From the NCBI GenBank assembly GCA_003290165.1, contig QNQO01006979.1:372001-436000 (forward strand): a stretch of DNA of 64,000 nt. Reading direction: 5' to 3'. Of this stretch, positions 35,001 through 49,500 are shown one piece after another. Each line of letters starts with the position of its first letter. Position 1 is the stretch's first letter. Position numbers and translations under genes: made by a program. The notes beneath the pieces were generated by a model. The model had not been told where the DNA came from. It was given only the letters and a program-made list of their open reading frames with translations, and did not search any database. Source of the DNA: Berberis thunbergii. Taxonomy: Eukaryota > Streptophyta > Magnoliopsida > Ranunculales > Berberidaceae.

Positions 35001-37471
35001 GTCCAGGTGAAAGATGAACATCTCCAAGGGGATGGCTACCAAGAGAGGGGGGATCAATCAATTTAGTATTGCTAGAACCCTTAAGGGAGAGGTAGGGGTA
35101 ATACCAATACCAAAGGAAGATAATGAATACAATTCCTAATATGGGGGTTTGAAACATAAGAGTTCTTAACCAATAAAGCTAGCATTAAAAAGAGTGTGGT
35201 TGGATGGCCAAGCTATTCTAATATGGAGCAGCAGAAAATGTAGGATGTGCGTCAGTTGGGACCCTAATTGTCTCAAAGTTGATTGCCTTGTAAGTACAGA
35301 TCAAATGATAACAGTCCTAGTAGTCGATATTATTTTAGGCATCAACTTTCTAGTGTCCTTTATCTATGGTAGTAATGAAAAGACTGAAAGACGGAGGTTA
35401 TGGGGAGACATAAATAGACGGGTAGGGCTGATAAAAGAACCTTGGGTGCTCATGGTGATTAGCCACACATTGGAGAAAGAGGGAGGTACAACCTTAACTT
35501 CAAGAGAACTTGATGACTTCAACGAATGCCTTCAAAGTTCTTGCTTGGTTGATATGCCCACTGAAGCGTGTAAATTCACATGGAGTAATAAAATCACAGA
35601 TGATAGAAGAATGGTTCTCAAGCTAGACAGAATATTGACTAATTTAGAATGGGTCACATGCTTTAGTCATACTTCTTCCTTGAGTGTCTGACCATTCTCC
35701 TCTTATAATCAAGAGCGAAAAAAGGATTCAATGTCAATACCCATTCAGGTTTCTTAATTACAGATCCGAGGACTCCGTTATCAATGATTGCATACAGAAA
35801 TGGTGGGAAAAAGGAAGTCATTTAGGAAACCCCATGATTGCTTGCAAACCAAGCTTAAGAAGGTGAAGCTAAAGAGATGGGCCAAAACTAAAAACCTGGA
35901 CATTACCAAGCAAGTTAATGAAGCCATTGGAAGACATTCAACAGAGACTCCTGAATGATCCCTTGAACACTATCATGGCTGAGGAGAAGGAGATTCTAGC
36001 TGATTACACAAGACTAGCCAAGGCAGAAGAATCAGCTTTCAGACAAAAGGCCAGGAAAAAAAAATTGATCTTGGGGACCAAAGTTCTAATTATTTTTTTC
36101 AGGTCTCTGAAGGTGAGAAGAGCTAGAAACACTATTGGGGCCATCATGATTTCAAATTAGGTGATGATCAATGAATCGAGAGAAGTTGTGAATATAATAG
36201 TTGAGTACTATAAAGACCTTCTGGGTAATGAAGTTACAACCACTACCCCGGGTGAGATCCATTTGCAAAAAAAATTGTGCCAACCAGATGAGAAAGGAGA
36301 TGGTGAAGCATGTCATTGCAGAAGAGATCAAGAACACTCTTTTTAACATGAATGAGAACAAGGCCCCAGGACCGGATGGGTTCAATGTTGAAGAAATGGC
36401 CTATAGTTGGAGGAGACTTTTGCAGAGCTGTTCTTAACTTCTTCAAGCACTCCAAAATGGTCCAAGGTATCAATACTAGTTTTATCACTTTAGTGCCCAA
36501 GGTTGACAGCTCTTTGATGATTAATGATTTCAGACCAATATCAGGTTATAATGTAATTTATAAACGCATAACAAAGATTATTGTCAATAGAATCCAAGGT
36601 GTTGTTGCAGCCCTTGTGAGTACTAATCAAGCTGCTTTTGTAAAGGCAAGACAATTAGAAACAACATCCTCCTTGCCTGTTAGGAACTACCAAAGAAGAG
36701 GGCCATCTCCAAGATGCACTTTGAAAGTTCATCTCCAAAAGGCTTATGACACCATAAGTTGGAATTTATCCTCTCCATGCTGGCTAAGATGAATTTCCCT
36801 CTTAATCAAGTGGATACCAACATGCATCACCACTCCTTGGTTCTTTGTCCTGATCGACAGTAGTCCAAAAGGTTTTTTCAAAGGTAAGAGAGAGGTTTGT
36901 GGCAAGGAGACTGATAGATTCGGACTAGTAAATAAATGAAATTGTAATAAAATAAACAAAATGGCAGTAAAAAGAAAATAACGAAATAAACTAATATCAA
37001 ATAATTTTTAATCAATCAACCAAAAAACAATGGACAGCCTATGTCTTATTTATAACTAACCTACCTTCTAAATCAAACTATAAACCTTACAGGAAACCAA
37101 TGTGAGAACCCTAATTGGAATCTTTATTACAAAAATAATAGAATGCCTAATATTGCTAAAATACTACTATGGGTCGAGATCCTGGGACTCAAAACCAGAC
37201 CCAATCAATTGGCTCTCATATTGGTTTTGATCTGACGAATGACAATAATAATAAAGAATGAGTTGGCTTAACCAATTAAAAATGACAACCAACTATAGTA
37301 AGCCAATCCAGTTAATTTTGTTTCCTAAATGAATATATTTAAAAAAAAATTATTTCTTGCTCATATTATTTCTCTAAGAATATATTTTATAAAATTTCTA
37401 TGATCTCTTTCTTATTCCTACTATTTCTCTATCTCTTTCTTCTCATCTTCTTCTCCTTTTAATTAAAAATA

Positions 37472-37514
<43 letters not shown>

Positions 37515-40500
37515 TGTGTGCCAAATTCTTGAATTGAGTTCTTCCAATACATTCTGTTGAATTATTATTTCTTCCTTAAGTTTTTTATTTACCACAAGTT
37601 GTAAAGACACTAATTGAGAGACTCTGAGAAAGATGTAAACTAATCCAAGAATAAAGAAGAAAAGAATATCATTAACACACATGACAATCTAGGTTAAATC
37701 CAAGTGCTACAATTATAAATTTAAGTCAAATAACAATTGTTTTGTACTTTTTCCAATTAGTAAAGAAGAAAATGAGAGAATTAAGAAAAGAAGAAAGAAA
37801 TTGGAGTGCTTGAAGATGTTAAGAAAATGACAATCTACGAAACAAAATCAATCACTATAACTAATTGCCATTTTTTTAATTGACTAAACCAACTCATTCT
37901 ACGGCAAAATCCCAATAATCATGCCAAATTGAAATACGTAATATAAGAAGTAATCTGCCAAAAATCTGGCCCAAATCGGGTTCAGAATCACTTCATAAAC
38001 GTTAAAAGAGATATTATCATAAAAGGAAAAAAATTACTAAAATTGTGGATTCGGAAGGGAAAACAGTGGATTTTGGTCTCAAAAAGATGTGCACCGAGCG
38101 TAGCTAGGTGGCCACGACGTGCGCACCAAAAAGGGCTTTCCGAATTAAGGTCATATGCGTGATTCTGATACCCGTAGCCAAAGTTTTGGCAAAAATACCG
38201 AAACGAGCCCAAAACTGCTCCAATTAAGAAAATATCACGATTTTCTACCATCTTTGCGCTGATTTGCCAACTCAAGGTATCTCAGTGCCAACAACGTGCT
38301 ATCTGACAACTCAACATCATTTAACTCGGATTCTCCTGCATCAGTTGCTCCGGGTTGGAAAGAACGCGTCCTCGAGTTCACAATAGCTTCATCAGAATCC
38401 ACAAAACAAGGACTCGGGTGTTTACATTAAAGACATCAGAAGTCCTCAAATGACTGGGGAGGCGCAATCTGTAGGCATTATCATTGATCTTCTGCAAGAT
38501 CTCATAGGGTCCAATCTTCCGCTCCTTAAGCTTATTATACTCTCCAACAGGAAAACGATCACGGGTTAATAATGCCCAAACAAAATCACCAACATCACGG
38601 TGACTGTCAGCCTGAACCTTGTATTTGGAATTACTCTCGTGAATGGCCAGCTTCACCTGATAATGGATACCCCAAAGATGCTCTGCCATCGCATCTGCCT
38701 TGTGACTCAAACGACAGTCAAGTACCCCGGATGGATTCTGACTATAGACAATCTCAAATGGGCTCATTCATGTGGTTCCATTCTTCAACCTGTTATAGGC
38801 AAATTCTGCTTAAGGCAACGCCAAATCCCACTGCTTCGATTTAGTTCCTACTAAACTCCTCAAAAGGTTCCCCAAACTCCGATTCACCACATCGGTCTGA
38901 CCATCTGTCTGGGGATGGTAGGCGCTACTAAAATTCAATTTCGTCCCCAGTTTCTCCCATAAACTCCTCCAAAAATGACTTGTGAACTTGGTGTCACGAT
39001 CTGAAGTGATGGCTCGGAGAACACCATGTAAACGCACAATCTCCCTGAAGTAAAGATGGACGATTCGAGCAACATCCATTGTTTTTCTGCAAGCTACAAA
39101 ATGGCCCATCTTGGAAAACCTGTCAACCACAACCAAAATAGAATCCCAGTTGGGTACGAGGTAAGCCCAACACAAAGTCCATACTGACATCAAACAAAGG
39201 GGCTTCAAGTACGAGTAAAAGTGTGTACAGGCCCGCATTAGTGAGAACTCCCTTGGACCGCTGACACACATAACTACACTCCACATAATGAGCCACGTCA
39301 CTGGTCAATTTGAGCAAATAATAGTTAAAAGATATCAAGGCCAACATCTTATCTCACCCAAAGTGACACTCATTATGAATTTCACGAATAATCTGCTGCC
39401 TTAGTGAACAATCTGAAATGCACAACTGTAATCCACGAAACAGACAACCTTATGCAAAGTAAAGCCATGTCGTTGACCATCAGTTACCTCCTGAATTATC
39501 CTCCCGAATGAAGGATTTGTAGGATACATATCAGAAAAAGCCTCGAATCCTGCAACTCTAGTGCTCATGGTGGTGAGGAGTAACATACGACGGCTGAGTG
39601 CATCTGCAACACGGTTCAAACTCCCTTGCTTGGTGCCTCAGCGCAAACGTAAACTCCTGCAAGTATGCCACCCACTTGGCATGTCGTCTACTTAGCTTGT
39701 GTTGGCCATTGATGTACTTCAGGGTCTCATGGTCAGTGAGAAGAATGAACTCCCTATGTACTAGGTAGTGACAATGACGCCAACGCTTCAGGGATGGCAT
39801 AAAACTCCAAATCATAGGTGGAATAATTCTTCTTTGATCCTGATAGCTTCTCACTGAAAAAAACTATTGGGCACCCCTCCTGACTCAGAACACCACCAAT
39901 GCCAACCCCAAATGCATCACAGCTTACCTCAAACACCTTTTTGAAATCTGGAAGTGTCAAAACTGGTGCCTCTATCATCTTTTGCTTGACCAGTTGAAAA
40001 CGGGCCTCCGCCTCCTCAGACCACTGAAAATCACGTCACTTGAGGCACTCTGCGATAGGAGCAATCAGAGGGATGAAGTTTCTGATGAACCGACGGTAGA
40101 AGGACACCAATCCATGGAAACTTCAGACATCGTGTAAGGTCTTTGGTTTGGGCCACTCCAAGACCGCATCTATCTTCAATTGATCTGCTTGAACACCATC
40201 AGTAGAGTAACACAACAAAATCAAGGAAAGTGACAGAAGTAGTGAAGAAGGAACACTTCCAATTGACGAATAGGCGCTCCATCCTCAACTTATCAAAAAG
40301 AACACGGAGGTGATCAAAATGTGACGCCTATGCCAGGCTATAAATGAGGATGTCGTCGAATTAAACTACAACGAATTTCCCCATGGAAGGTCGTAAAACC
40401 TTATGCATAAATCTCATAAATGTGTTGGGCGCATTGTACAGTCCAAAAGGCATGACCATCCACTCATACAACCCATGTTGCGTCTTAAACGTTGTCTTCC

Positions 40501-43500
40501 ACTCATCTCCAGGCTTTATTTTGATCTGATGGTATCCACTTTTAAGGTCAATTTTTTAGAAGACCATAGAACCGGACAGCTGGTCTAACATATCATCCAG
40601 GCAGGGAATTGGAAACATGTATTTCACTGTAATCCTGTTGATTGCTCTGTTATCAACACACATACGCCAAGAGCCATCTTTTTTTGGCACCAATAGGGCA
40701 GGAATTGCACATGGGCTCATCCTCTCACGGATGTAGCCCCTCTCCAATAACTCTACCACCTGTCGCTGCAACTCTTCAGACTCTTTGGGACTGAGGCGAT
40801 AAGCCGGTCGATTAGGTAAACTGGACCCCAGAACAAGGTCGATCTGATGCTGAATATCTCTCATAGGCGACAGCCCAGGAGGAAGATCCTCTGGCATCAG
40901 GTCAGAAAACTATGCTAGCAGCTACTGTACCTCGGCTGGCAAATCTATATTCACGTCTGCTACACTATTCCCACAAGGTAGCAGAGCATAGATCACGTCT
41001 CCACGCTCAATTTCAACTAAAAATCTGGACCTAGAAAATACGTTAATATTATTGGCTACCGGGGTAGGAGTGGTTCCTGACGAGGTGCCAACACAATCCT
41101 CTGCCCTTTGATGCTAAGAGAATATGTATTTTTCCGCCCATCATGAATAACACTCTGATCATACTGTCAAGGTCTGCCTAACAATACATGACAAACATCC
41201 ATAAACACAACATCACATCAAGCATTATCAAATATTTTCTGCCAATCGAAAAAAGACACTAGGCATCGCCTATCTACTATTACCTCACTACATTTATTCA
41301 GCCACGACAATTTGTACGACTTGGGATGACGATCTTTCTTCAACTGCAATTTCTGGACAGCCTCTTCGAACACTATGTTCTCACAACTGCCACAGTCAAT
41401 GATCATCTTGTAGACTTTATCTACAACTGTGCAGGTCGTGTGGAAAATATTGGTTCTCAACCAATCGTCCCCAGAATCGCCCTTGGAAATCAGTAGGCTC
41501 TTACGAACAACTAAAATCTCATGGCCATCCCCATACAACACATCTCCATCTTCATCATCGTCATACACAGGCTCTCCAAGCTCCTCAGTTTCGTTTACTA
41601 CGTCTTCCTCAATCAGAAGATTGTTGCCCTTTTGGATAGCAGGCTTCCTGCACTCAGTCGCTCTATGTCCCTATTCACCACATCTGAAACATCTAATATT
41701 TGAGTTAGAATTACCATACGGTGGTTGTTGGGCAGGACGGGCTTCTTGAGGGCAAACTGACCGACTGCTATGATCACTTATGATCATTGGCTTCATGTTC
41801 TAACTGTTTTTCCACAGCAAGTGCACGCTGGTAAGCTTCAAAAACGGTCCACAACGAGTGAAGGCTGAGGACATCCTGCAGGGGCTGTCGTAAACCCCCA
41901 AATACTGTGTCACCATCTACTCCGTATCAGATAAGTCATTCTGGGTTATCAATTGATAGAACTCCTCCGTGTAATCATCAACTGATCTCGTGCCTTGACT
42001 TAACGAATGAAGTCGCTAAAACAAGGTTTGAGTGCAGCCGAAAGGAAATGACCCTTCATCTTCTTTATCCTCTCCCAATCAGTGATCTTGGCCTTGCCCT
42101 TCCTGTCTCGTGATCACCTCAATTGCTCCCACCACGCAGATGCTCTGCCTTTGAGTTTGATGACGACCAATTTCACTTTGACACGATCTGAAACTTCCTT
42201 ATACTAAAAAATATGTTCTACTTCATTCAACAATCAACAAATCCTTCGGCCTGTAACATACCAGAAAATTTGAGCAGATCCACTATGAAACTGAAGTCTC
42301 ATGGCGATCCTCCCGACCACGGTGCTCCCAGAATCGAGCATATTTGTGAAACGGGTTTTCGAAACTGAAATCAGAATCGTGATCTTCCATCTCACAATCA
42401 CCGAAATCCTGCGTTGTTAGACACTGGGTTAACTCTACAACTTGCCTTTGAAAATCCTCAATCATAACATCCTAAACGTTATGATCACGGTGTGTGGCTT
42501 CCTTGTTCGAAACCCGCTCGCGACAAACACGACCACGACAATCAGCCATGAAAGCTGATGAAATCTCACCCCAAGAAGATGTTGAAGCTCCAATACTAAC
42601 TAACGCCTGACAGAATAGCGATTACTCTGCAGACTAGTTTACAATTCACAGGGAAAAGACATGAGAGATTCGGCCAAAACACAAAGAAATGTCTCTAATG
42701 TTCAATTAAATTTATTCAAATCAAAAGTATCCCTAAAGTCAGCCCACAAGCCGAGCTTTATAGCTAAAATTTGTCATCAGAATTTTACCAAAAACAGCAA
42801 AATCCCAATAATCATGCCAAATTGAAATACGTAATAAAAGTAATCTGCCAAAAATCTGGCCCAAATCGAGTTCCGAATCACTTCCTAAACAGTGGATTCA
42901 GAAGGGGAAACAGTGAAAACAGTGGATTTTGGCCTCGAAAAGATGTGTACTGAGCGTAGCTCGGTGGCCACGACGTGCGCATCGAAAAGAGCTTTCCGAA
43001 TTGGGGTCATATGCGCAATTCTGATACTCGTAGCCAAAGTTATGGCCAAAATACCGAAACGCGCCCAAAATTGCCCCAATTAAGAAAAGATCACGATTTC
43101 CTGCCATCTTTGCGCTGATTTGCCAACCCAAGGTATCTCAGTGCCAACAACGTGCTATTTGACAGTTCAACATCATCTGACTCGGATCCTCCTACATCAC
43201 GTCTTCTTCCCTTCGAAGGTCCGATCCAAGTCGACCCTCCATTATACTAATTCGGCCATCTTTGATGCCCTAAATTCTACGAACATCCAGTATAACGTCC
43301 CAACAGGGACTAGTTTCTCTTCTGCTGTCAACTCGTTCACAAACTCTTTTTTTGCATCTTATGTTATTAATGTAGCGAATAATCGTCGATTAATCGGCAA
43401 TTAATTGTAATTCATGGTTTGACCGAACCGAATTGGGTGAAATTAGTTGGGGTTTAGCGGACTCTGAAAATCGGCGAGTCACCGATTAATCGACCCAGAC

Positions 43501-46500
43501 GACTCGCCGATTTATCGCTATAACTTATTTTACTTATATAACTTATATCGATTTATTTATGAAAGTGATTAAATGCAAACTATTTTTACTGATATAATTT
43601 ATATTGATTTGTATTTTAATGATTTTAATCATTGAATGTTAGTTTTAGATTTTACGTGTTATTTATTGGTAGAGTGATGTTGCTAAGTGCTAACATGCTA
43701 TCACTTGATGTTACTTGTGTTGTAATGGTTGTTTCTAAACAAGTGTAGGTACCTGCAAAATGAAATTCAGCTGTAACTTAGTAAAAATTAAATTATATAT
43801 TAATATTTAAAGTAGACCAATTAAATTCAATTAATCTCGCTTAATCATAATTCAGTCTTGAACCGCGCTGCGACCGCTTTCCGATTTAATTGCATAGCTT
43901 ACATCTTTGAAACTTTTTTTAAAATCGAACCAGGTAAAATCACTCGACTCTGATACCAATTGATAGATTCAAACTAGTAAATAAATGAAATTGCAATAAA
44001 ATAAACAAAATTGCATTAAACGAAATAACCTAATAACAAATAGTTTTAATCAATCAACCAAAACACAATTGACAGCCTATGCCTTATTTATAACTAATCT
44101 ACCTTCTAAATCAAACTCTATACCTAATAAGAAACCAATGTGAGAACCCTAATTGGAATTCGTATTACAAAAATAATAGAATGCCTTATACTGCTAAAAT
44201 ACTACTAATCCAAATATTATTGAATATCCTAATTCTATCAGAGACCCTCTATCTCCCTACCTGTTTGTTCTTGTTATGGAGGCCTTAGGTTCATTATTGT
44301 GGCAGCTAAGTAGTCTAGGGCGAGCCTAGGCGAGAAAGGAGGGAGACTAGGACCTCCAGTGCCTCGCCTAGCCAAGGGAACAATCACTTCCTTGTGGTCT
44401 CTGGCAGTCGCCTTTCTCACCTAACCTAGGCGCTCGCCTCAGATTATGATTTTTTTTTAAATTGGTCAAAGCCAAATTAAAGCCCTAATCTTCTTATTTA
44501 TGAATAATGCCTTTTGAGTTTCGTTGTTGTTTATGAGAAAACATTATGGGGTACTTTTTATGTTTAGTTTATCGGATGATTGTTTATGTTCATATAAATT
44601 AATGTATGTACACTAAGGTTTGGTGTGTCGCCAGGTTAGCATGTCCTTATTCCAGTCAGCATGCCTATGTTGTGTCCAAGGAATGTGATTTCTCGAAAAA
44701 TATCAAAATTTCACGAAATATTTCCTTTTTCTGAGTTACGAAAATTTATTTCAAAATCCGAATTATTTTTTTTTTCATTGGGCTAGTCTCAATTTTCATA
44801 TATTTTAACCCGTTATAACCTTAGTTTAGTATTAAAATTTTGTTATATAAGTGATTCTTATGCAATATGTAGTTTGTATGACATTATGAGTCTTGTGGCA
44901 ATATGCAATATTACTCTTTATATAATGTGAGTTTAAAATGCTTAAATTATATTAATAAATTCAAAATTACAACCGAATTTTTCACTTTTCTATACAAAAC
45001 GAAATATTTCCTAAAATCAACTTACAAAATTACCTCAAAAAATGAAATCACAATCCTTGGTTGTGTCCAACACAACATTCATGTTCATGTTTGTGCATCC
45101 TTGTATACTATCTTGTCAGAGGCGAGGCGTGAGGCGCCAAGTATAGGTAATTTCTATATTTAGTTTATGTCATGCACACCTATTGTACTTCATTTTATTC
45201 TTTGACAGGTCATCGCTTATATTCTCAAATATAATGTTGTTACCTTTAAGCGCTAACTACCCACTATGAATGCGCAAATAGATAAACATAATCTTTCCAC
45301 AAATAAAGACGGTACATAATAAACCAAAACAATTGCAAGGATAGGTTGTTTGAATTTACAAAATTCATTAGTGGGAAAAAGAAATCCATTAAGTAATAAT
45401 AAAAAGTTAGTATATAAAATACGCAAGGAAACAATTAAAAACTCTTAATTTTCAAAGAACATGGTTCTAGAAACTCACAGCATACTTACAAGCCCGACAT
45501 AAAGCCTCCATTGTTCGCATATCCCAAGCACGTCTACAAGCACGAAACTCAGCTATTCAACTCAGATATCTTGATAATCAACATAGACAAAGATTCAGTC
45601 AAACTGTCACATAAAGAAAGCTAGGAAGTACTCTTACTGATCAAAGATGGCTTTAAATATTGGCCACAGCCTATGGATTGCATCTGCCACGGCCTCAGGG
45701 TGATTTACATACCTAAATATACATATCGAGTGTCAGAAATGAGAACAATAGGTAATAGAGTACATTAATGGAAAGCTGAAAGTGGATTAAATCTGCCCAT
45801 TTTAGACGAAAGTTTGTTTGGCGTGCAAAACGCCCCTCCAAACATAGTATGCAACAGTGAAAAGCTCATTTGGCAATGAAAGATTGTTTGGCGTGGAAGA
45901 GCCTTTCTAGAAAAAATGTCACTTTCAAGATTCATAATGCATGGCAGCCAAATCAAGAGGAACTCCAATGTTATATGCTAGATAATATGAGGGAATGAAC
46001 AGTTTCCTGTTTGACAATAAAAAATGTGTCAATTAGGATAGCCATAACATCTTCCATTTCGGGGTCAACCAAATTTTTACCCTAGAAGCGAAGTGCTTGA
46101 ATTATTTCTTTATAGAAAGCTTGGTATGGTAACATATAATCATGAGTTCCTTCGATGCTGATGATACATTCTGTTATGTAATATGAAACAATTGTTTTCT
46201 TTAAAGAAAAAATAAGATATGGTTGCTTACCTAAAAATATTTCCAAGTCGATCAATATGAATAGTAAGCTCACGTGCAAGTATTATTTGCAATGCTTCTG
46301 GACCTTGATTGACCGCTTCCTGATTTCCACATAAAAAACGTGGTCAAATTGAACCCCACAGTGGATTTGTAGACTAGTTCTTCAAAATTGACACTAACCT
46401 GTAAAGGAGTTACAACTGGCAGACATAATGCTTCTAAGGCCTTCTTAGCATGGTCTGGAGGGAGTTCGGTGATGACCATACTACAACAAATAGTTTCCAG

Positions 46501-49500
46501 AGACAGTATTTAAGAAATGTTAGCTTCTGAAGATGGCTTACACTGGAAGTAAGTCTGACCAGGTAGTAAACGATAACATCTAAAGATGTAACTAACAGAA
46601 TACCTCAAGGCTTCAACCAAATACAGTGATTCTTCTGCAGAAATTTTATATCCACCTTCACCACTCACTGCCGTATGGTATATGTGGAATAGACCATCTA
46701 GTGACCCACAAAGCTTTTTGCAGCAATCTACTCATTAAAATAAAATAAACAGTTAAGAAAAGCTTACAGGCAACATTTATTGCCACTGTAACAAGAATGA
46801 AAGAATGCCGTAAGAGTAAAGATAATGCATGGAGCCATGTCGAAATCAATTCTTTAATCTGTAAGGAAACTTGATACTGTCAGCATATGTCAGAACAGGG
46901 GGAATTCAGTGGCCGATGAATGTCTATAATGGCATTTTCCAGTCTGTTTCTTGCGGGAGTTGGTCACTCGTCTCTATTCAACGACATGTTTTGAAAGATT
47001 TAACCACTTTAATACCACTTGTGCAGTGAATTATTACCCGAAGCAACAAATGAAGACCAAATCAGGACTTAATATCAGCTAGGGTTTATAACCCAAAACC
47101 TCTAACAATGTTTGCTCGAAAATAAAATAAAACACGAAACATTGGCAAGGCCCGTAATAAAAAGTTATGTGCACGTGAATCCTAAATTTGATTTCAACAC
47201 CCACAATGGAATTTGTGACAACAAAATGTCATGTCCACGGCCCCATATGAGAAGGATGATTCGCCAGAGGAGAAATTGATCTTATGAACAAACAAAGATT
47301 ATCCAGTTATGAACAGATTCAGTAAAATCAACTGGTCAACCAAAAAAAAAAAAATATATATATATATATAGATATAGATATATAGAAAAATTATGATGTA
47401 CCGTCACATATGTGTCGAAAGGCCAAAGCTGCAGCAGCTGCAGAATCTTCACAGGTGCTCATACCACGCATCAGTATATCTATGACCGAGGGTAAAACAG
47501 AGTATCCGCTAGAAGTGGTATCAAGCCATTTTGAATATGCTCCAATCGTTGAGCACACTGGAAAAGGTATAACAGAAACATAAACACATGAACCTATTAT
47601 TGGGACACAAATTAAATAAATAAAATACCACATAGTTTCATTTGACTGAAATTTATTATAAACACTAGAAAAGTCACCTGTCTGCAGTAACTGAGGTTGA
47701 TGGGGAAGCTTGGGAAGCAAAGCCATGACCTACATATTTAAGGAGAAACTTAGATAATCTTAAGTCTTACTTTAGGCCAAAGTTACATATGGGATAACAG
47801 CATTTTATGGATTCACAAACAATATTGCTAAATCTTCTAAAGCAGCTCGACAAGGAGAAGTTTTGAAATAACAGGAACTGAAACTCGAAAGACTGCAAGC
47901 AGATAAAGGAGGATTACGAAGTAGAAATTTCCACCTGAGGCATTACTTCAGCTTCGACAAAAGAAACATATTTTGATATAGCCCGGATACAATAAAGAGC
48001 AGCTTCTACTGGACGCCATTCACAAGTTTCACTATTTGTGCAGCTTGCCATTGCCTGGAAATTGAATTAAAAATGAAAGGTTCTCAATGCAGAGATAAAA
48101 GTGATTTTCTTGGCAAGTTAAAAACCTAGCAAAAGCCTACAGAAGCTTTTTCCTAGATAGAATTACGGCAATGGCTCTTTACGGAATTTCATGCATGAAG
48201 TAAAAATCACATTAACAGTTCCACCCTAACGAAAGCAAAAGAATTCGTAGCAAATTTGGGAAATCGCAGTTGTGATGTGTTCATGGAGAAAGTTAAGAAA
48301 TTTTGATATAGAAAGCTCAAATAAGTGTAAACACATAGAATGTATTGTTAACCAGGAAATAAGACAACAATTTTTAGTCCCCCGCCCCCTAAAATTCTTC
48401 TTTTTGTTACAAAAAAAACACAAACATAAGACTGATCTAGAAGACAATGCTAACTATAACTGCACACAAATTATAAACAAGAACTGAAACAGGGTTTGAT
48501 GTTTCTACGATTCTGAGACAATTTACAAGTATAACATGCAGACAAATCAAGGATCTCCCAGCAAATAAGGCAAGGCATTTACTAATGAGTAATGAGCAGT
48601 ACCATCATAAATCATTTATTAAATAATAGTAACTATTATTATAATAATAATAACAGCAAAACAAAAAAGGAGGCTGCCACCCACAACATAGACTAGGTAG
48701 AGATATTATTATCGAAAGGTCCAACACAGTCTAATGGTTTAATGTATAAAACACTTAATCAGTCTGAAAGTGTCTTAAACGCAACTAAAACGTGGATAGC
48801 AATGTTAATTCTATGGGAATAGCAATGATATGATGCAGTTCCTGAGTGAAAATGGCGACAATGAGGATGACAGTAGGGTTGGCAACAGGTCAGGTATGGT
48901 CCAGGTGGGCTAGACTAGGCCTGAGCTGAGCCCTCAGTGGGTCTCCCATACCCAGCCCAATTAACCAGTTATATTTAGCTGGGTACAACCCACCCACGTA
49001 TTGGAATTACCTAGCCTGGCCTGACTGACCTGACATTTGACCTTCTGCAAAGTGCAACCCACACTAACCACTGAACTACCAACACCTTTTGTAATACAAT
49101 GTGTAATGGACCGAGACACATACCTGGATCCGACTTCGATTTGACTTCATATTCCCACACTTGACTTAAGACCCATTTAAAGAGCCACCGCAGCCTTAAG
49201 GATTAGGAGGGGAATGGCCATGCCAAATTCCATCCCTAGATGACAGCCACTGAAGAATAGCTATAGTTTGCTTCGCAAAGATAATGAAATAACAGCGATG
49301 AGATTTATTTTAGGCTGTGTTTGGATCAGTGTTCTAAAAATCGCTAGGCGGGCGGCGAGCAGGTGCCTAGCGCCCAGGGGCCTAGGCGGGTGCTTAGGCG
49401 GTGTTAGGTTTTGTATTATAACTTTAATAATTTATAAAAGTTAAGCATAACACCTTATCAATTACATCCAATTTAATGTCAATATACATATGCAAAATTT

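Larger units (their letters stand above)
37904..43199 (-). mobile_element. Ty3/gypsy retrotransposon nested in the outer LTR element
   Basis: The LTRs are 42608-43199 (5' LTR, 592 bp, complete, TG..CA in minus orientation) and 37904-38343 (3' LTR, truncated at its plus-strand left end). They share long near-identical blocks such as GCCACGACGTGCGCA, TCTTTGCGCTGATTTGCCAA and CAGTGCCAACAACGTGCTAT. A degenerate primer-binding site (minus TTAGTATTGGAGC) lies just inside the 5' LTR, near 42,585-42,600. The interior codes on the minus strand. No left target duplication is testable because that LTR is cut. Confidence 0.88.
36912..44240 (-). mobile_element. LTR retroelement inserted in the LINE; outer shell of a nest
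   Basis: Both ends are LTR-like: TGATAGATTC..ACTAGTAAATAAATGAAATT at 36,912 and the same at 43,961. The far end is AATTCTATCA at 44,240. It is flanked by GAGAC at 36907-36911 and GAGAC at 44241-44245, a 5-bp target duplication. The right LTR (43961-44240, 280 bp) is complete with TGATAGA..TCTATCA ends. Next to it, on the minus strand, is ATTGGTATCAGAGTC, a tRNA-iMet primer-binding site, so the element is in minus orientation and likely copia-type. Little of its own interior remains outside the nested gypsy element: 37,180-37,903 and 43,200-43,945 show no domain. Confidence 0.85.

Noticed and set aside
37443..37682. Minus-strand frame with a Tyr-Ile repeat
   Set aside because: It is the translation of an (AT)19 microsatellite.
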